Source: Clostridia bacterium
GTDB lineage: Bacteria; Bacillota; Clostridia; Lachnospirales; Lachnospiraceae
Reading direction: 5' to 3'
Assembly (NCBI GenBank): GCA_003249225.1
Contig: QKJQ01000021.1
Span: forward strand, 1 to 64,000
DNA: 64,000 bases
This document shows, piece after piece, positions 16,251 to 24,296 of this stretch. How positions within the stretch are numbered: the first letter of the stretch is position 1; each line of letters starts with the position of its first letter. A program made the position numbers and the translations under genes. The notes under the pieces were generated by a model that ran no database searches, was not told where the DNA came from, and worked only from the letters and a program-made list of their open reading frames with translations.

Positions 16251-16654
16251 TTTGACGATACCAGGAGCAAAAGTCATAAGATTTATGCATGCATGAAACT
16301 ATATGATTTTGAGATTGGCAAAGCATGAGAGAGCGGTCATCGTTGGCTGAATTTGAGTGTGTAAGGATTGTGAGAGTACATCATGTACAGCAATCCAAAG
16401 GTATCCTGAGTTATTGGGCAAGAGCGTAGTAGCAATACAATGAAAGGCCTGTCTGGCGGAACGTAAATTGATTCTGCCAGACAGACAATATTGTCAGTCT
16501 TAAAGACATGTATGTTGTCTGTTTGAAGACATGAATGCTGTCTGTTTGCAGACGTGAATGCTGTCTGCTGCAGATGGGAATGTACCTAAGAAATGCAGAT
16601 GTGCATAGAAACCATACATATGTACAGAAAGAAAGAAGTCAGGTGGTGGCTGTG
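16251..16654. other. Structured intergenic region inside the microcompartment operon
   Basis: About 400 bases without a convincing gene, splitting the shell genes from pduL. The first 190 bases show nothing clear. The last part holds several hairpins: CTGTCTGGC/GCCAGACAG (16449-16457 with 16476-16484), the palindrome GACAATATTGTC (16484-16495) and three tandem hairpin repeats (16503-16570). No U-run follows any of them, so they do not look like simple terminators. An mRNA processing or stability role is possible. Confidence 0.6.
16503..16570 (+). repeat. Three tandem 22-23-bp repeats, each an AGACA/TGTCT hairpin
   Basis: Units are 16503-16525, 16526-16548 and 16549-16570. Each contains AGACA or AGACG, a 7-base spacer with TGTATGT or TGAATGC, then TGTCTG. 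The second and third units are nearly identical; the first diverges at two positions. Each unit can fold on itself, and neighbouring units could also pair alternately. Confidence 0.8.
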
Positions 16655-17323
16655 ATGGATGAAGCAACAATCAAGCTGGTTACAAAGTTAGTGGAAGAGG
16701 CAGTTGCCGGGAAGCTTTCATCCTCCCAGGCAAATACAGGTAAAACAGAAAAGAAGGGTTTTCAGGTACCGGTCGGTGTGTCAGCAAGACATATCCATCT
16801 TACGCAGGAAGACGTTGAGATATTATTTGGTCAGGGTTATCAGCTGACAAAATGCAAAGAACTGATGGGCGGACAGTATGCCTGTAAAGAAGCAGTGACA
16901 ATCGTTGGGTTGAAACTGCGTGCAATAGAAAATGTGCGTATTCTGGGACCTGTGAGAAAAGCTACTCAGGTTGAGGTATCCTCTACAGATGCAATTAAAC
17001 TTGGAATCAAGGCACCAATCAGGGAATCCGGTAACATTAGTGGTTCAGCACCACTGGCTGTTGTTGGTCCCAAAGGTGTTTTATATATGAAGGAAGGCTG
17101 TATCATTGCAAAACGTCATATCCATATGTCCCCGGAAGATGCAAGAGAAGCGGGTGTTAAGGATAATGACATTGTATCCGTCGTTGCTGACAATGAACGT
17201 GGAACGATATTCAATCATGTACAGATCCGTGTGGATAAAACATTTACACTGGAAATGCACATTGACACCGACGAAGCAAATGCGGCTAAAATCAGAACCG
17301 GTGATGCAGTCACCATTCTGTAA
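16655..17323 (+). CDS. pduL: Phosphate propanoyltransferase (PduL) with N-terminal encapsulation peptide
   Basis: Converts propionyl-CoA and phosphate to propionyl-phosphate, recycling CoA inside the compartment. The start is ATG 16655 after AGGTGGTG; the open frame runs back to 16535 but that part is the hairpin repeat DNA. Residues 1-20 (DEATIKLVTKLVEEAVAGKL) form the usual cargo helix. The two metal-binding segments of PduL are present: SARHIHLT near residue 46 and AKRHIHMSP near residue 153, both needed for the dizinc active site. The 222-residue length is normal for the encapsulated form. No propionate kinase is adjacent, so ATP formation must use an enzyme encoded elsewhere. Confidence 0.93.
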   Translation: MDEATIKLVTKLVEEAVAGKLSSSQANTGKTEKKGFQVPVGVSARHIHLTQEDVEILFGQGYQLTKCKELMGGQYACKEAVTIVGLKLRAIENVRILGPVRKATQVEVSSTDAIKLGIKAPIRESGNISGSAPLAVVGPKGVLYMKEGCIIAKRHIHMSPEDAREAGVKDNDIVSVVADNERGTIFNHVQIRVDKTFTLEMHIDTDEANAAKIRTGDAVTIL

Positions 17324-17432
17324 GTAGCACTGAATAAGGATGTATGTTTCTCAAATATGCAGCCGCAGGATAGGAATAAATTCACGAAGACGTTAAACGT
17401 CTGAAGGAACAATGATAAATGGAGGTAGAAGG

Positions 17433-17696
17433 ATGTTGGTCGGAAAAGTAATAGACAGTATCGTATCAACCAGAAAAAATGAACGGCTGGTAGGAAATAA
17501 ATTTCTGATCGTTGAACCATTGCCATGCATGGGCGAGAACAGAGACCGGCTGGTTGCGATTGATAATGTCGGAGCAGGTATCGGCGAAATCGTATTGGTC
17601 GCTGTTGGAAGTGCTGCCAGAGCAGGCTGTGGACATCCGGATGCTCCAATCGATGCAGCCATTGTAGGTATCGTTGACAATGGAGAAAGATTATAA
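17433..17696 (+). CDS. eutN: BMC pentameric vertex protein (EutN/CcmL family)
   Basis: Caps the twelve vertices of the shell. The 87-residue protein starts at ATG 17433 with GGAGGT 6 bases upstream; an in-frame ATG at 17412 would add seven residues ahead of that ribosome binding site and is rejected. Family features are LVGKVIDSIVSTRKNERLVG at the start, then VAIDNVGAGIGEIVLVAVGSAAR and the C-terminal DAAIVGIVDN. It is the only pentamer gene in the operon. Its last 17 bases overlap the start of pduS, so translation is coupled. Confidence 0.93.
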   Translation: MLVGKVIDSIVSTRKNERLVGNKFLIVEPLPCMGENRDRLVAIDNVGAGIGEIVLVAVGSAARAGCGHPDAPIDAAIVGIVDNGERL

Positions 17697-19083
17697 AGTT
17701 TTGCATGAGATCGGAGAACCAATGGACGCTGAACAATTAAAAGAAATCATCAGAGATAGCGGAATCATCGGTGCAGGCGGGGCAGGTTTTCCATCGTACG
17801 CGAAGCTTTCTAATCAGGCAGATACCTTGATTTTGAACTGTGCAGAATGCGAACCGCTGCTAAAAGTGCACAGACAGCTGCTTGCAGAACATGCCTATGA
17901 AATCATGACAATGATGATGGAAATCGCAAAGGTCTGTTCCATTGAGAATGTATACATATCTTTGAAGGGTAGTTATAAAGATACGGTTGAAGCAGTTGAA
18001 GCAGAGCACGAGAGTTTTCCAAAGATCAAAGTACATTTTTTAAAGGAAGTGTATCCAGTTGGTGATGAGGTGATTCTTGTCTATGAAACAACAGGCAGGA
18101 TTGTCCCGGCAGGGGGACTTCCCATACAGATCGGTGTAACGGTATTTAACGTAGAGACGATATACAACATGTATCTGGCAGTTCACGAAGGAAAACCGGT
18201 AACACATAAATACCTCACTGTCGCAGGAGAAGTAAAAAACCCATGCACACTTCGTGTTCCGATAGGAATGGCTGCTTCAAAGGTTGTGGAACTTGCCGGA
18301 GGACAGACAAGAAGTGATGTGGCTTATATCATGGGGGGACCGGCGACCGGACGCGTGATTGCAAGATATGAAGTGATTACAAAGACAACGAATGCAATTC
18401 TTGTCCTGCCGCAGACTAGTTCTCTGATTGGCAGAAAACAGGCGAGTGTAAAGATCGATATGAAGCGTGCAATGGCCAGTTGCTGTCAGTGTCAGATGTG
18501 CACCGACCTTTGCCCAAGATTCTTACTTGGACATCCGGTCGAACCCCATTCCTTTATGCGATCGGCAACGAGCGGTGTCAGCAAGAATACAAAGGTCTAT
18601 CTGGATACCTACTTTTGCTGTGCCTGCGGTGTGTGCGAACTCTTTTCCTGTCCGCAGGGTCTGTCACCAAGAGCTCTCATGCAGGAATGCAAAGCAGAGT
18701 TACGAAAGAATGGCGTACCGACACCAAATGTGACAAGAGAAGCAAAGGCTGATCCGGCAAGATCATACAGACTGGTATCCATGAAACGGTTTATCGGAAG
18801 ACTTGGACTTCAAAGTTACAATCTGCCGGCGCCTATGGATGAAAAAGATGTCGTACCGTCATCTGTTACTGTCTATCTGAATCAGAACATCGGAGCGCCT
18901 GCATTACCACAGGTAAAAAAGGGAGACGCGGTTACAAAAGGTGATATCCTTGCAAAAGCACCGGAAGGGAAATTATCAGTTAACGTACACGCATCCATAA
19001 CGGGAATAATAAGAGAGTGTAACGAGCGCTTTATCAGAATAGACAGCGTGAAGACAGGAAAGATGGGAGGAAGTCATGAGTAA
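17680..19083 (+). CDS. pduS: PduS-like RnfC-domain iron-sulfur flavoprotein
   Basis: An electron-transfer protein that in B12-dependent Pdu systems reduces cobalamin. ATG 17680 overlaps the pentamer gene; TTG 17674 is a weaker choice. Of 467 residues, the N-terminal half has the RnfC/NuoF-like FMN/NADH region (IIGAGGAGFPSYAKL, then LILNCAECEPLLKVH). Two [4Fe-4S] motifs follow: CCQCQMCTDLCPR near residue 268 and CCACGVCELFSCPQG near residue 310. A C-terminal lipoyl-like beta domain closes the protein. No coenzyme-B12 enzyme is encoded here, so a role in supplying electrons to the radical SAM activase, or in NAD+ recycling with PduT, is more plausible than cobalamin reduction. That role is inference. 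Confidence 0.9.
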   Translation: MEKDYKVLHEIGEPMDAEQLKEIIRDSGIIGAGGAGFPSYAKLSNQADTLILNCAECEPLLKVHRQLLAEHAYEIMTMMMEIAKVCSIENVYISLKGSYKDTVEAVEAEHESFPKIKVHFLKEVYPVGDEVILVYETTGRIVPAGGLPIQIGVTVFNVETIYNMYLAVHEGKPVTHKYLTVAGEVKNPCTLRVPIGMAASKVVELAGGQTRSDVAYIMGGPATGRVIARYEVITKTTNAILVLPQTSSLIGRKQASVKIDMKRAMASCCQCQMCTDLCPRFLLGHPVEPHSFMRSATSGVSKNTKVYLDTYFCCACGVCELFSCPQGLSPRALMQECKAELRKNGVPTPNVTREAKADPARSYRLVSMKRFIGRLGLQSYNLPAPMDEKDVVPSSVTVYLNQNIGAPALPQVKKGDAVTKGDILAKAPEGKLSVNVHASITGIIRECNERFIRIDSVKTGKMGGSHE

Positions 19084-19624
19084 AGCCATCGGGATGGTAG
19101 AATACAAGACAGTTTCAGCTGGAATCAAAGCAGCAGATACCATTATCAAGACAGCAGAGGTCACGATACTGGAAGCACAGACAGTATGTCCGGGAAAATA
19201 CATTCTGATCTTTGAAGGAGATATCAGCGGAGTATCCGCAGCCATTGACTCTGCAAAGAGCCTGTTGCCGGAACAGCTGATCGGAAGCTTTGTACTTGGT
19301 AATCCGCATGAGAGTATCTTCCCTGCGATTTATGGTGCCAGTGAGGTGACCGACCTTCGAGCCCTTGGGGTCCTTGAGACATTTGACGTTGCATCGATGA
19401 TCGTAGCCGCAGATGAAGCAGCAAAGACAGCAGAAGTTGAACTGATCGAACTTCGTCTGGCAAGAGGAATGTGCGGGAAATCGTACCTGTTCTTAGCCGG
19501 TGAAGTGGCAGCTGTTTCAGCAGCCATTGACAGAGCAAAATCAGCAGCCGGAGACAGAGGAATGTATCTTGACAGTTCCATTATCGCAAATCCGGACAAA
19601 AAACTCTGGGAAACGATTGTCTGA
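19076..19624 (+). CDS. pduT: Tandem BMC trimeric shell protein (PduT-like) with cluster-binding cysteine
   Basis: A 182-residue protein with two BMC domains in tandem (about 1-90 and 95-182), forming pseudohexameric trimers. Cys38 in AQTVCPGKY occupies the same position as the PduT cysteine that coordinates a [4Fe-4S] cluster at the three-fold axis. It could therefore pass electrons through the shell, probably with PduS, whose gene overlaps this one by 8 bases. It is the only tandem-domain shell protein here, so no PduB-like trimer is present. It is the last gene before a terminator. Confidence 0.92.
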   Translation: MSKAIGMVEYKTVSAGIKAADTIIKTAEVTILEAQTVCPGKYILIFEGDISGVSAAIDSAKSLLPEQLIGSFVLGNPHESIFPAIYGASEVTDLRALGVLETFDVASMIVAADEAAKTAEVELIELRLARGMCGKSYLFLAGEVAAVSAAIDRAKSAAGDRGMYLDSSIIANPDKKLWETIV

Positions 19625-19637
19625 CCATTTTAATAAC

Positions 19638-19678
19638 GGGATAGTCGGGAATGAAAATTCTGACTATCCTTCTTTTTC
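19638..19678 (+). terminator. Terminator of the microcompartment operon
   Basis: GGATAGTC (19639-19646) pairs with GACTATCC (19662-19669), with part of the spacer extending the stem, followed by TTCTTTTTC. It lies just after pduT. Confidence 0.8.
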
Positions 19679-19703
19679 ATTATAACAGAAAAATCATTCA
19701 ATA

Positions 19704-19773
19704 AACCGGAGATGTGGATATTGTGCAAACATAGGACTTATGGTAGAATTATGGGTATTGAAAGTTTCCGGTT
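19704..19773 (+). promoter_or_regulatory. Promoter of the DeoR gene flanked by an inverted repeat
   Basis: TTGTGC (19721-19726) and TAGAAT (19744-19749) are 17 bases apart, and TGG before TAGAAT makes an extended -10. The promoter lies between AACCGGA (19704-19710) and its complement TCCGGTT (19767-19773), a possible autoregulatory operator pair. Confidence 0.5.
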
Positions 19774-19825
19774 CATGATTTTCGAAATATTTCTATCGTT
19801 TGAAAATGCAAAGGAGAGGGAAGCA

Positions 19826-20599
19826 ATGCTGGCAATTGAGAGAAAAAACGAGATCCTGGCCCTGCTTCAGCAGGAAAAGAGCGTTGTAGTCGCTGAACTG
19901 CGTGAGCGTTATGGGGTAACAGAAGAAACCATCCGCAGAGACCTTGATAAACTGGAGAAAGAAGGTCTTGCGAAAAAGACATACGGTGGTGCAGTCTTAA
20001 ATGAAAGTCTGAATACGGACCTGCCATTCAAAGTAAGAAAACGTGCCAATGTTGAAAGCAAACAGTACATTGCAGAAATAATCAATGAGTTGGTTGAAGA
20101 TGGGGACAACCTGATGCTGGATGCAAGTTCGACAGCAGTATATGCAGCAAAGAGTCTGAAACACAAAAAGAATCTGACCATCATTACAAATTCGGTCGAG
20201 ATCCTGCTGGATGCTGCTGATGTTGCTGGATGGCGCATTCTGTCGACCGGAGGAAGCTTAAAGGAAGGTTCCCTAGCCCTGGTCGGATACCAGGCCGTTA
20301 ATATGATTCAGTCATACCATGTGGATAAAGCCATCATTTCCTGCAAAGGTATTGATAAGTATGCCGGAATCACAGATTCTTCTGAACTTGATATGCAGAT
20401 AAAGAAAGCAATGCTGGATGCTGCGAATCAATCCATTATAATGGCTGACCGATCCAAGTGGGGAAAGGTGGCATTTACAAAGATCTGTGATCTGAATCAC
20501 ATTGATTATCTGGTAACCGAGTTTGAACCGGATCAGCAGTGGCTGAAATCGTGTGAGGATGCTGGAGTAAAGCTTTTATACAGTCAGCCGGAAAAGTAA
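19826..20599 (+). CDS. DeoR/GlpR-family sugar-responsive transcriptional regulator
   Basis: Likely represses the microcompartment operon and the downstream kinase until a phosphorylated deoxy-sugar intermediate binds. ATG 19826 follows AAGGAGAGG by 6 bases; the open frame to 19712 covers its promoter. Residues 1-57 form the DeoR winged helix (IERKNEILALLQQEKSV, then VTEETIRRDLDKLEKEG). From about residue 75 the protein has the DeoRC sugar-phosphate-binding fold (LMLDASSTAVYAAKSL, then ITNSVEILLDAADVAGW, SCKGIDKYAGITDSSELD and MADRSKWGKVAF). The 257 residues are family-typical. The effector is probably fuculose- or rhamnulose-1-phosphate, by analogy. Confidence 0.9.
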   Translation: MLAIERKNEILALLQQEKSVVVAELRERYGVTEETIRRDLDKLEKEGLAKKTYGGAVLNESLNTDLPFKVRKRANVESKQYIAEIINELVEDGDNLMLDASSTAVYAAKSLKHKKNLTIITNSVEILLDAADVAGWRILSTGGSLKEGSLALVGYQAVNMIQSYHVDKAIISCKGIDKYAGITDSSELDMQIKKAMLDAANQSIIMADRSKWGKVAFTKICDLNHIDYLVTEFEPDQQWLKSCEDAGVKLLYSQPEK

Positions 20600-20700
20600 A
20601 ATGGATCCTCGTATAGAGTCTATATAGATAGAAGGCTTTATTAGCCAAGAATATAATAATATAGGTATAGAATGAGAAAAGAAATCAGGAGGTTAGTTCA

Positions 20701-22104
20701 ATGAAGTACTATTTAGCGGTGGATATTGGAGCATCAAGCGGTCGTCTGATCCTTGGTCATGTGAATAATGGAAAGATCGTATGTGAGGAAATTCACCGGT
20801 TCGAGAACAGATTATATGAGCAGGAAGGACATCTGTGCTGGGATTACCAAAAACTATTTGACGAAATATGTGTTGGTATGAGAAAATGTAAACTACAGAA
20901 TAAGGTTCCTGTATCTATGTCAATTGATACATGGGGCGTAGATTTTGTACTTCTTGATGAAAAAGATGAAGTAATCGGACAAACGGTCGGATATCGTGAT
21001 CAGAGAAATATCGGTATGGACGAAGAACTTGAAAAGCTTATTTCCAAGGAAGAACTATATGCCAGAACAGGAATACAGAAAGCAATTTTTAATACAATCT
21101 ATCAGCTGCTGGCGGTAAAGAAAGAACATCCTGAGTATCTGGAAAAAGCGAAAACAATGCTTATGACACCGGAGTATTTTGATTTCCTGTTAACAGGAAA
21201 AAAGATGTGCGAATACACCATTGCAAGTACGACACAGCTTTTGAATGCTGCAAGTAAGACATGGGACAATCTGTTGATTGAAAAACTGGGACTGAATCGT
21301 GATATGTTTCTGCCGGTTACCTTACCAGGAACGAAAGTAGGAAACTTACGAGAAGAACTGAAGAATTATGTGGGCTATGACTGTGAGATCATTCAGGCAG
21401 CGGCACATGATACCGGATCTGCTGTTATGGCAGTACCTGTATATGACAACAGTGATGTTGTTTACATTAGTTCAGGTACCTGGTCATTGATGGGCGTGGA
21501 ACTTGAAAAACCGGACCTTAGTGAAGAAAGCAGACAGCGTAACTTTACGAATGAAGGCGGATATGATTATCGTTTCCGTTACCTGAAGAACATCATGGGA
21601 CTTTGGATGATTCAGTCGGTCAGAAGAGAAACAGAAAATAAATACTCATTTGCAGAATTATGCGAGATGGCTAAAAAGGAAGATACATACCCAGGGCGTG
21701 TGGATATCAATGATAACCGGTTCCTGTCTCCGGAAAGTATGACAGAAGAGATCAAAGCAGCCCTGAAAGAACAGGGAATGCCGGAACCAAAGAACATCGG
21801 CGAACTTGCGACCTGTATTTATCAGAGTCTTGCAGAAAGTTATGCAAGCACAGTACTTGAGATTGAAAACATGACAGGAAAAAAATACGACAGCATTCAT
21901 ATTGTCGGCGGCGGATGCAATGCTTCCTATCTGAATGAGCTTACAGCGAAGACGACAAAGAAAACAATATATGCAGGTCCATCCGAAGCAACAGCAATCG
22001 GTAACCTGTTAGCACAGATGATTCACTATTGTGAGTTTGAAGATTTATTTGAAGCCAGACGTGCTGTTCATAATTCCTTTGATGTTGAGATAATCAAAGC
22101 ATGA
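20701..22104 (+). CDS. rhaB: Rhamnulokinase-family FGGY kinase
   Basis: Phosphorylates L-rhamnulose (or possibly L-fuculose) at C1 to give the aldolase substrate. The N-terminal LAVDIGASSGR and SIDTWGVDFVLLD are typical of the RhaB branch of FGGY kinases, as is TPEYFDFLLTGKK. The ATP-binding half has SSGTWSLMGVE and IVGGGCNASYLN. The 467 residues match RhaB proteins. AGGAGG lies 9 bases before the ATG. It directly follows the DeoR gene and no isomerase or permease is nearby, so sugar uptake and isomerisation are encoded elsewhere. In related gut Firmicutes a kinase of this family serves fucose growth, so the sugar is left open. Confidence 0.88.
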   Translation: MKYYLAVDIGASSGRLILGHVNNGKIVCEEIHRFENRLYEQEGHLCWDYQKLFDEICVGMRKCKLQNKVPVSMSIDTWGVDFVLLDEKDEVIGQTVGYRDQRNIGMDEELEKLISKEELYARTGIQKAIFNTIYQLLAVKKEHPEYLEKAKTMLMTPEYFDFLLTGKKMCEYTIASTTQLLNAASKTWDNLLIEKLGLNRDMFLPVTLPGTKVGNLREELKNYVGYDCEIIQAAAHDTGSAVMAVPVYDNSDVVYISSGTWSLMGVELEKPDLSEESRQRNFTNEGGYDYRFRYLKNIMGLWMIQSVRRETENKYSFAELCEMAKKEDTYPGRVDINDNRFLSPESMTEEIKAALKEQGMPEPKNIGELATCIYQSLAESYASTVLEIENMTGKKYDSIHIVGGGCNASYLNELTAKTTKKTIYAGPSEATAIGNLLAQMIHYCEFEDLFEARRAVHNSFDVEIIKA

Positions 22105-22172
22105 CCTGAATGGAGCGAAGCTGCAAAACAGCAGGAAGCTGAATACAGCCTGGCTTGAAAGGGGGTCCCTGA

Positions 22173-22607
22173 ATGGATTTTGGTTTGAATAAGCTTGGAA
22201 AACCTACGCATTGTAAGAAATGCGGAACGGATTATGTATACAAGAGCCTTGGTGTTTATGAATGTCCGAAGTGTGGATTTATTGAAAAAGATGATTATGC
22301 CAAGGTGCGGGAATATATTGAAGAAAATGGCGCATCCTCAGCGGTTGCCATAGCCAGTGCGACCGGTGTCACTGTCAGTGAGATCAATGCCATGCTCCGG
22401 GAGGGCAGACTTGAAATACCGAATGGTTCCGGTGTATTTATACGCTGTGAGACCTGTGGAGCGGAAATAAGATTCGGCAGGCTTTGTCCTGCATGTGCAG
22501 CAAAATTATCTTCTGATTTTAAAGGATATGCTGGTCCATCGGTTGGTGAGACACCATCGAATAAGGATAACAAGATGCGCTTTATTGGCAGGGATAAAAA
22601 AAGGTAA
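22173..22607 (+). CDS. Two-zinc-ribbon protein, resembles flagellar-operon YvyF family
   Basis: A 144-residue basic protein with two CxxC pairs at the N-terminus (HCKKCGTDY and YECPKCGF), a central helical segment of about 50 residues with a helix-turn-helix-like run (AIASATGVTVSEINAMLREG), and a second four-cysteine site (CETCGAEIRFGRLCPACAAK). This order of zinc ribbon, helical domain and zinc ribbon resembles the TIGR03826/YvyF proteins found in flagellar regions. No flagellar gene is in the window. GAAAGGGGGTCC precedes the ATG. A DNA- or RNA-binding role is plausible but unproven. Confidence 0.65.
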   Translation: MDFGLNKLGKPTHCKKCGTDYVYKSLGVYECPKCGFIEKDDYAKVREYIEENGASSAVAIASATGVTVSEINAMLREGRLEIPNGSGVFIRCETCGAEIRFGRLCPACAAKLSSDFKGYAGPSVGETPSNKDNKMRFIGRDKKR

Positions 22608-22659
22608 GAAAAAGGATTGAACCGGATCCTGTTATAAAAGAAAGGTAGATAAAAACGAT

Positions 22660-24291
22660 ATGATACAGGCAAGTGATATTACATTAAGGCTTGGGAAACG
22701 GGCACTTTTTGAAGATGTGAACATCAAATTCACAGAAGGAAACTGTTATGGACTGATTGGAGCAAATGGAGCTGGAAAATCAACATTTTTGAAGATATTG
22801 TCCGGACAGCTTGAACCAACGAAGGGCGACGTAATTATTACTAAGGGTCAGCGTTTGTCTTTTCTTCAACAGGATCATTTTAAGTACGATGCTTATGATG
22901 TATTGAACACCGTTATTATGGGGAACATGCGTCTCTATGAGATTTCAAAAGAAAAAGATGAAATCTATGCCAAAGAGGATTTTACTGAAGAAGACGGGAT
23001 CAAAGCCAGCGAGCTGGAAGCAGAATTTGCGACCCTGAATGGGTGGGAAGCAGAATCGGATGCAGCAATTCTCTTAAATGGTCTTGGCATTGATACAGAC
23101 CTTCATTACACCATGATGGGTGACTTAAATGGTGGACAAAAGGTCAAAGTTCTCCTGGCACAGGCTCTTTTTGGTAATCCTGATATCCTGCTTCTCGACG
23201 AGCCGACCAACCATCTTGACCTCGAAGCAATTGAGTGGCTCGAGGAATTTTTGATCAACTTCGAAAATACGGTCATTGTAGTATCCCATGACCGTTATTT
23301 CTTGAATAAAGTCTGCACCCAGATCGCAGACATTGACTATGCAAAAATCCAGCTTTATGCCGGAAACTATGATTTCTGGTACGAGTCCAGTCAGCTGATG
23401 GTCAAGCAGATGAAGGAAGCAAACAAAAAGAAGGAAGAGAAGATCAAGGAACTGCAGGAATTTATCCAGAGATTCTCGGCAAATGCTTCTAAGTCAAAGC
23501 AAGCAACTTCAAGAAAGAAAGCGCTTGAAAAAATTGAACTGGATGATATCCGTCCATCCAGCAGAAAGTATCCATATATAGATTTCCGTCCAAGCCGTGA
23601 GATCGGAAATGAAGTACTGACAGTCACCAATCTGTCCAAAACTATTGACGGCATTAAGATTCTTGATAAAGTATCCTTTATTATTGGCAGAGAAGATAAG
23701 GTGGCCTTTGTTGGTGGTAATACCCTTGCAAATACTGTGATGTTCAAGATTCTGGCAGGCGAGATGGAGCCGGATGAAGGAGAAATCAAATGGGGTGTCA
23801 CAACGACACAGGCGTATTTTCCAAAAGACAACACTGAGCTGTTCAAAGGACAGGAAACGATCGTTGATTTCCTTATGCCTTTCTCCCCTGAAAAAGATGT
23901 TACTTATGTTCGTGGCTTTATGGGACGTATGCTTTTTGCAGGTGAAGAAGGAAGCAAGAAAGTGAATGTGCTCTCCGGTGGAGAACGTGTCCGTGTCATG
24001 CTTTCCAAGATGATGCTCATGGGAGCCAATGTACTGATTCTTGATGAACCTACGAACCACCTTGATATGGAATCTATTACAGCCCTGAACAACGGAATGA
24101 TTAAGTTCCCTGGCGCAGCGATGTTTACATCACAGGATCACCAGTTCATTCAGACCATAGCAAACCGAATTATGGAGATCTTACCAGGTGGTCTGATTGA
24201 TAAGGTATCAACGTATGATGAATATCTTGAGAGCGATGTAATGGCAAAGAAACGTCAGGAATTCAAGATAAACGACGAAGACGAGGATTAA
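22660..24291 (+). CDS. ABC-F family ATPase with degenerate second Walker A
   Basis: A soluble twin-ATPase protein of the ABC-F (YkpA/YbiT-like) group, which acts on ribosomes rather than in transport. The first nucleotide domain has Walker A LIGANGAGKSTFLKIL, signature LNGGQKVKV and Walker B ILLLDEPTNHLDL. A charged interdomain linker spans about 245-300. The second domain has signature LSGGERVRVML and Walker B LILDEPTNHLDM, but its Walker A is GGNTLANT (352-359), with the two loop glycines and the lysine replaced (Thr355, Ala357, Asn358). ATP binding at that site is probably weakened. The 543 residues are normal for the group. The GH13 homologue follows within 6 bases. Confidence 0.9.
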   Translation: MIQASDITLRLGKRALFEDVNIKFTEGNCYGLIGANGAGKSTFLKILSGQLEPTKGDVIITKGQRLSFLQQDHFKYDAYDVLNTVIMGNMRLYEISKEKDEIYAKEDFTEEDGIKASELEAEFATLNGWEAESDAAILLNGLGIDTDLHYTMMGDLNGGQKVKVLLAQALFGNPDILLLDEPTNHLDLEAIEWLEEFLINFENTVIVVSHDRYFLNKVCTQIADIDYAKIQLYAGNYDFWYESSQLMVKQMKEANKKKEEKIKELQEFIQRFSANASKSKQATSRKKALEKIELDDIRPSSRKYPYIDFRPSREIGNEVLTVTNLSKTIDGIKILDKVSFIIGREDKVAFVGGNTLANTVMFKILAGEMEPDEGEIKWGVTTTQAYFPKDNTELFKGQETIVDFLMPFSPEKDVTYVRGFMGRMLFAGEEGSKKVNVLSGGERVRVMLSKMMLMGANVLILDEPTNHLDMESITALNNGMIKFPGAAMFTSQDHQFIQTIANRIMEILPGGLIDKVSTYDEYLESDVMAKKRQEFKINDEDED

Positions 24292-24296
24292 GATTG

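Noticed and set aside
16535..16654. Longer N-terminus for PduL
   Set aside because: This part is the hairpin repeat DNA; the conserved encapsulation helix begins at 16655 with a better ribosome binding site.
17680..19083. PduS as evidence for a B12-dependent propanediol dehydratase
   Set aside because: No PduCDE or cobalamin genes are present; the dehydratase is a glycyl-radical enzyme.
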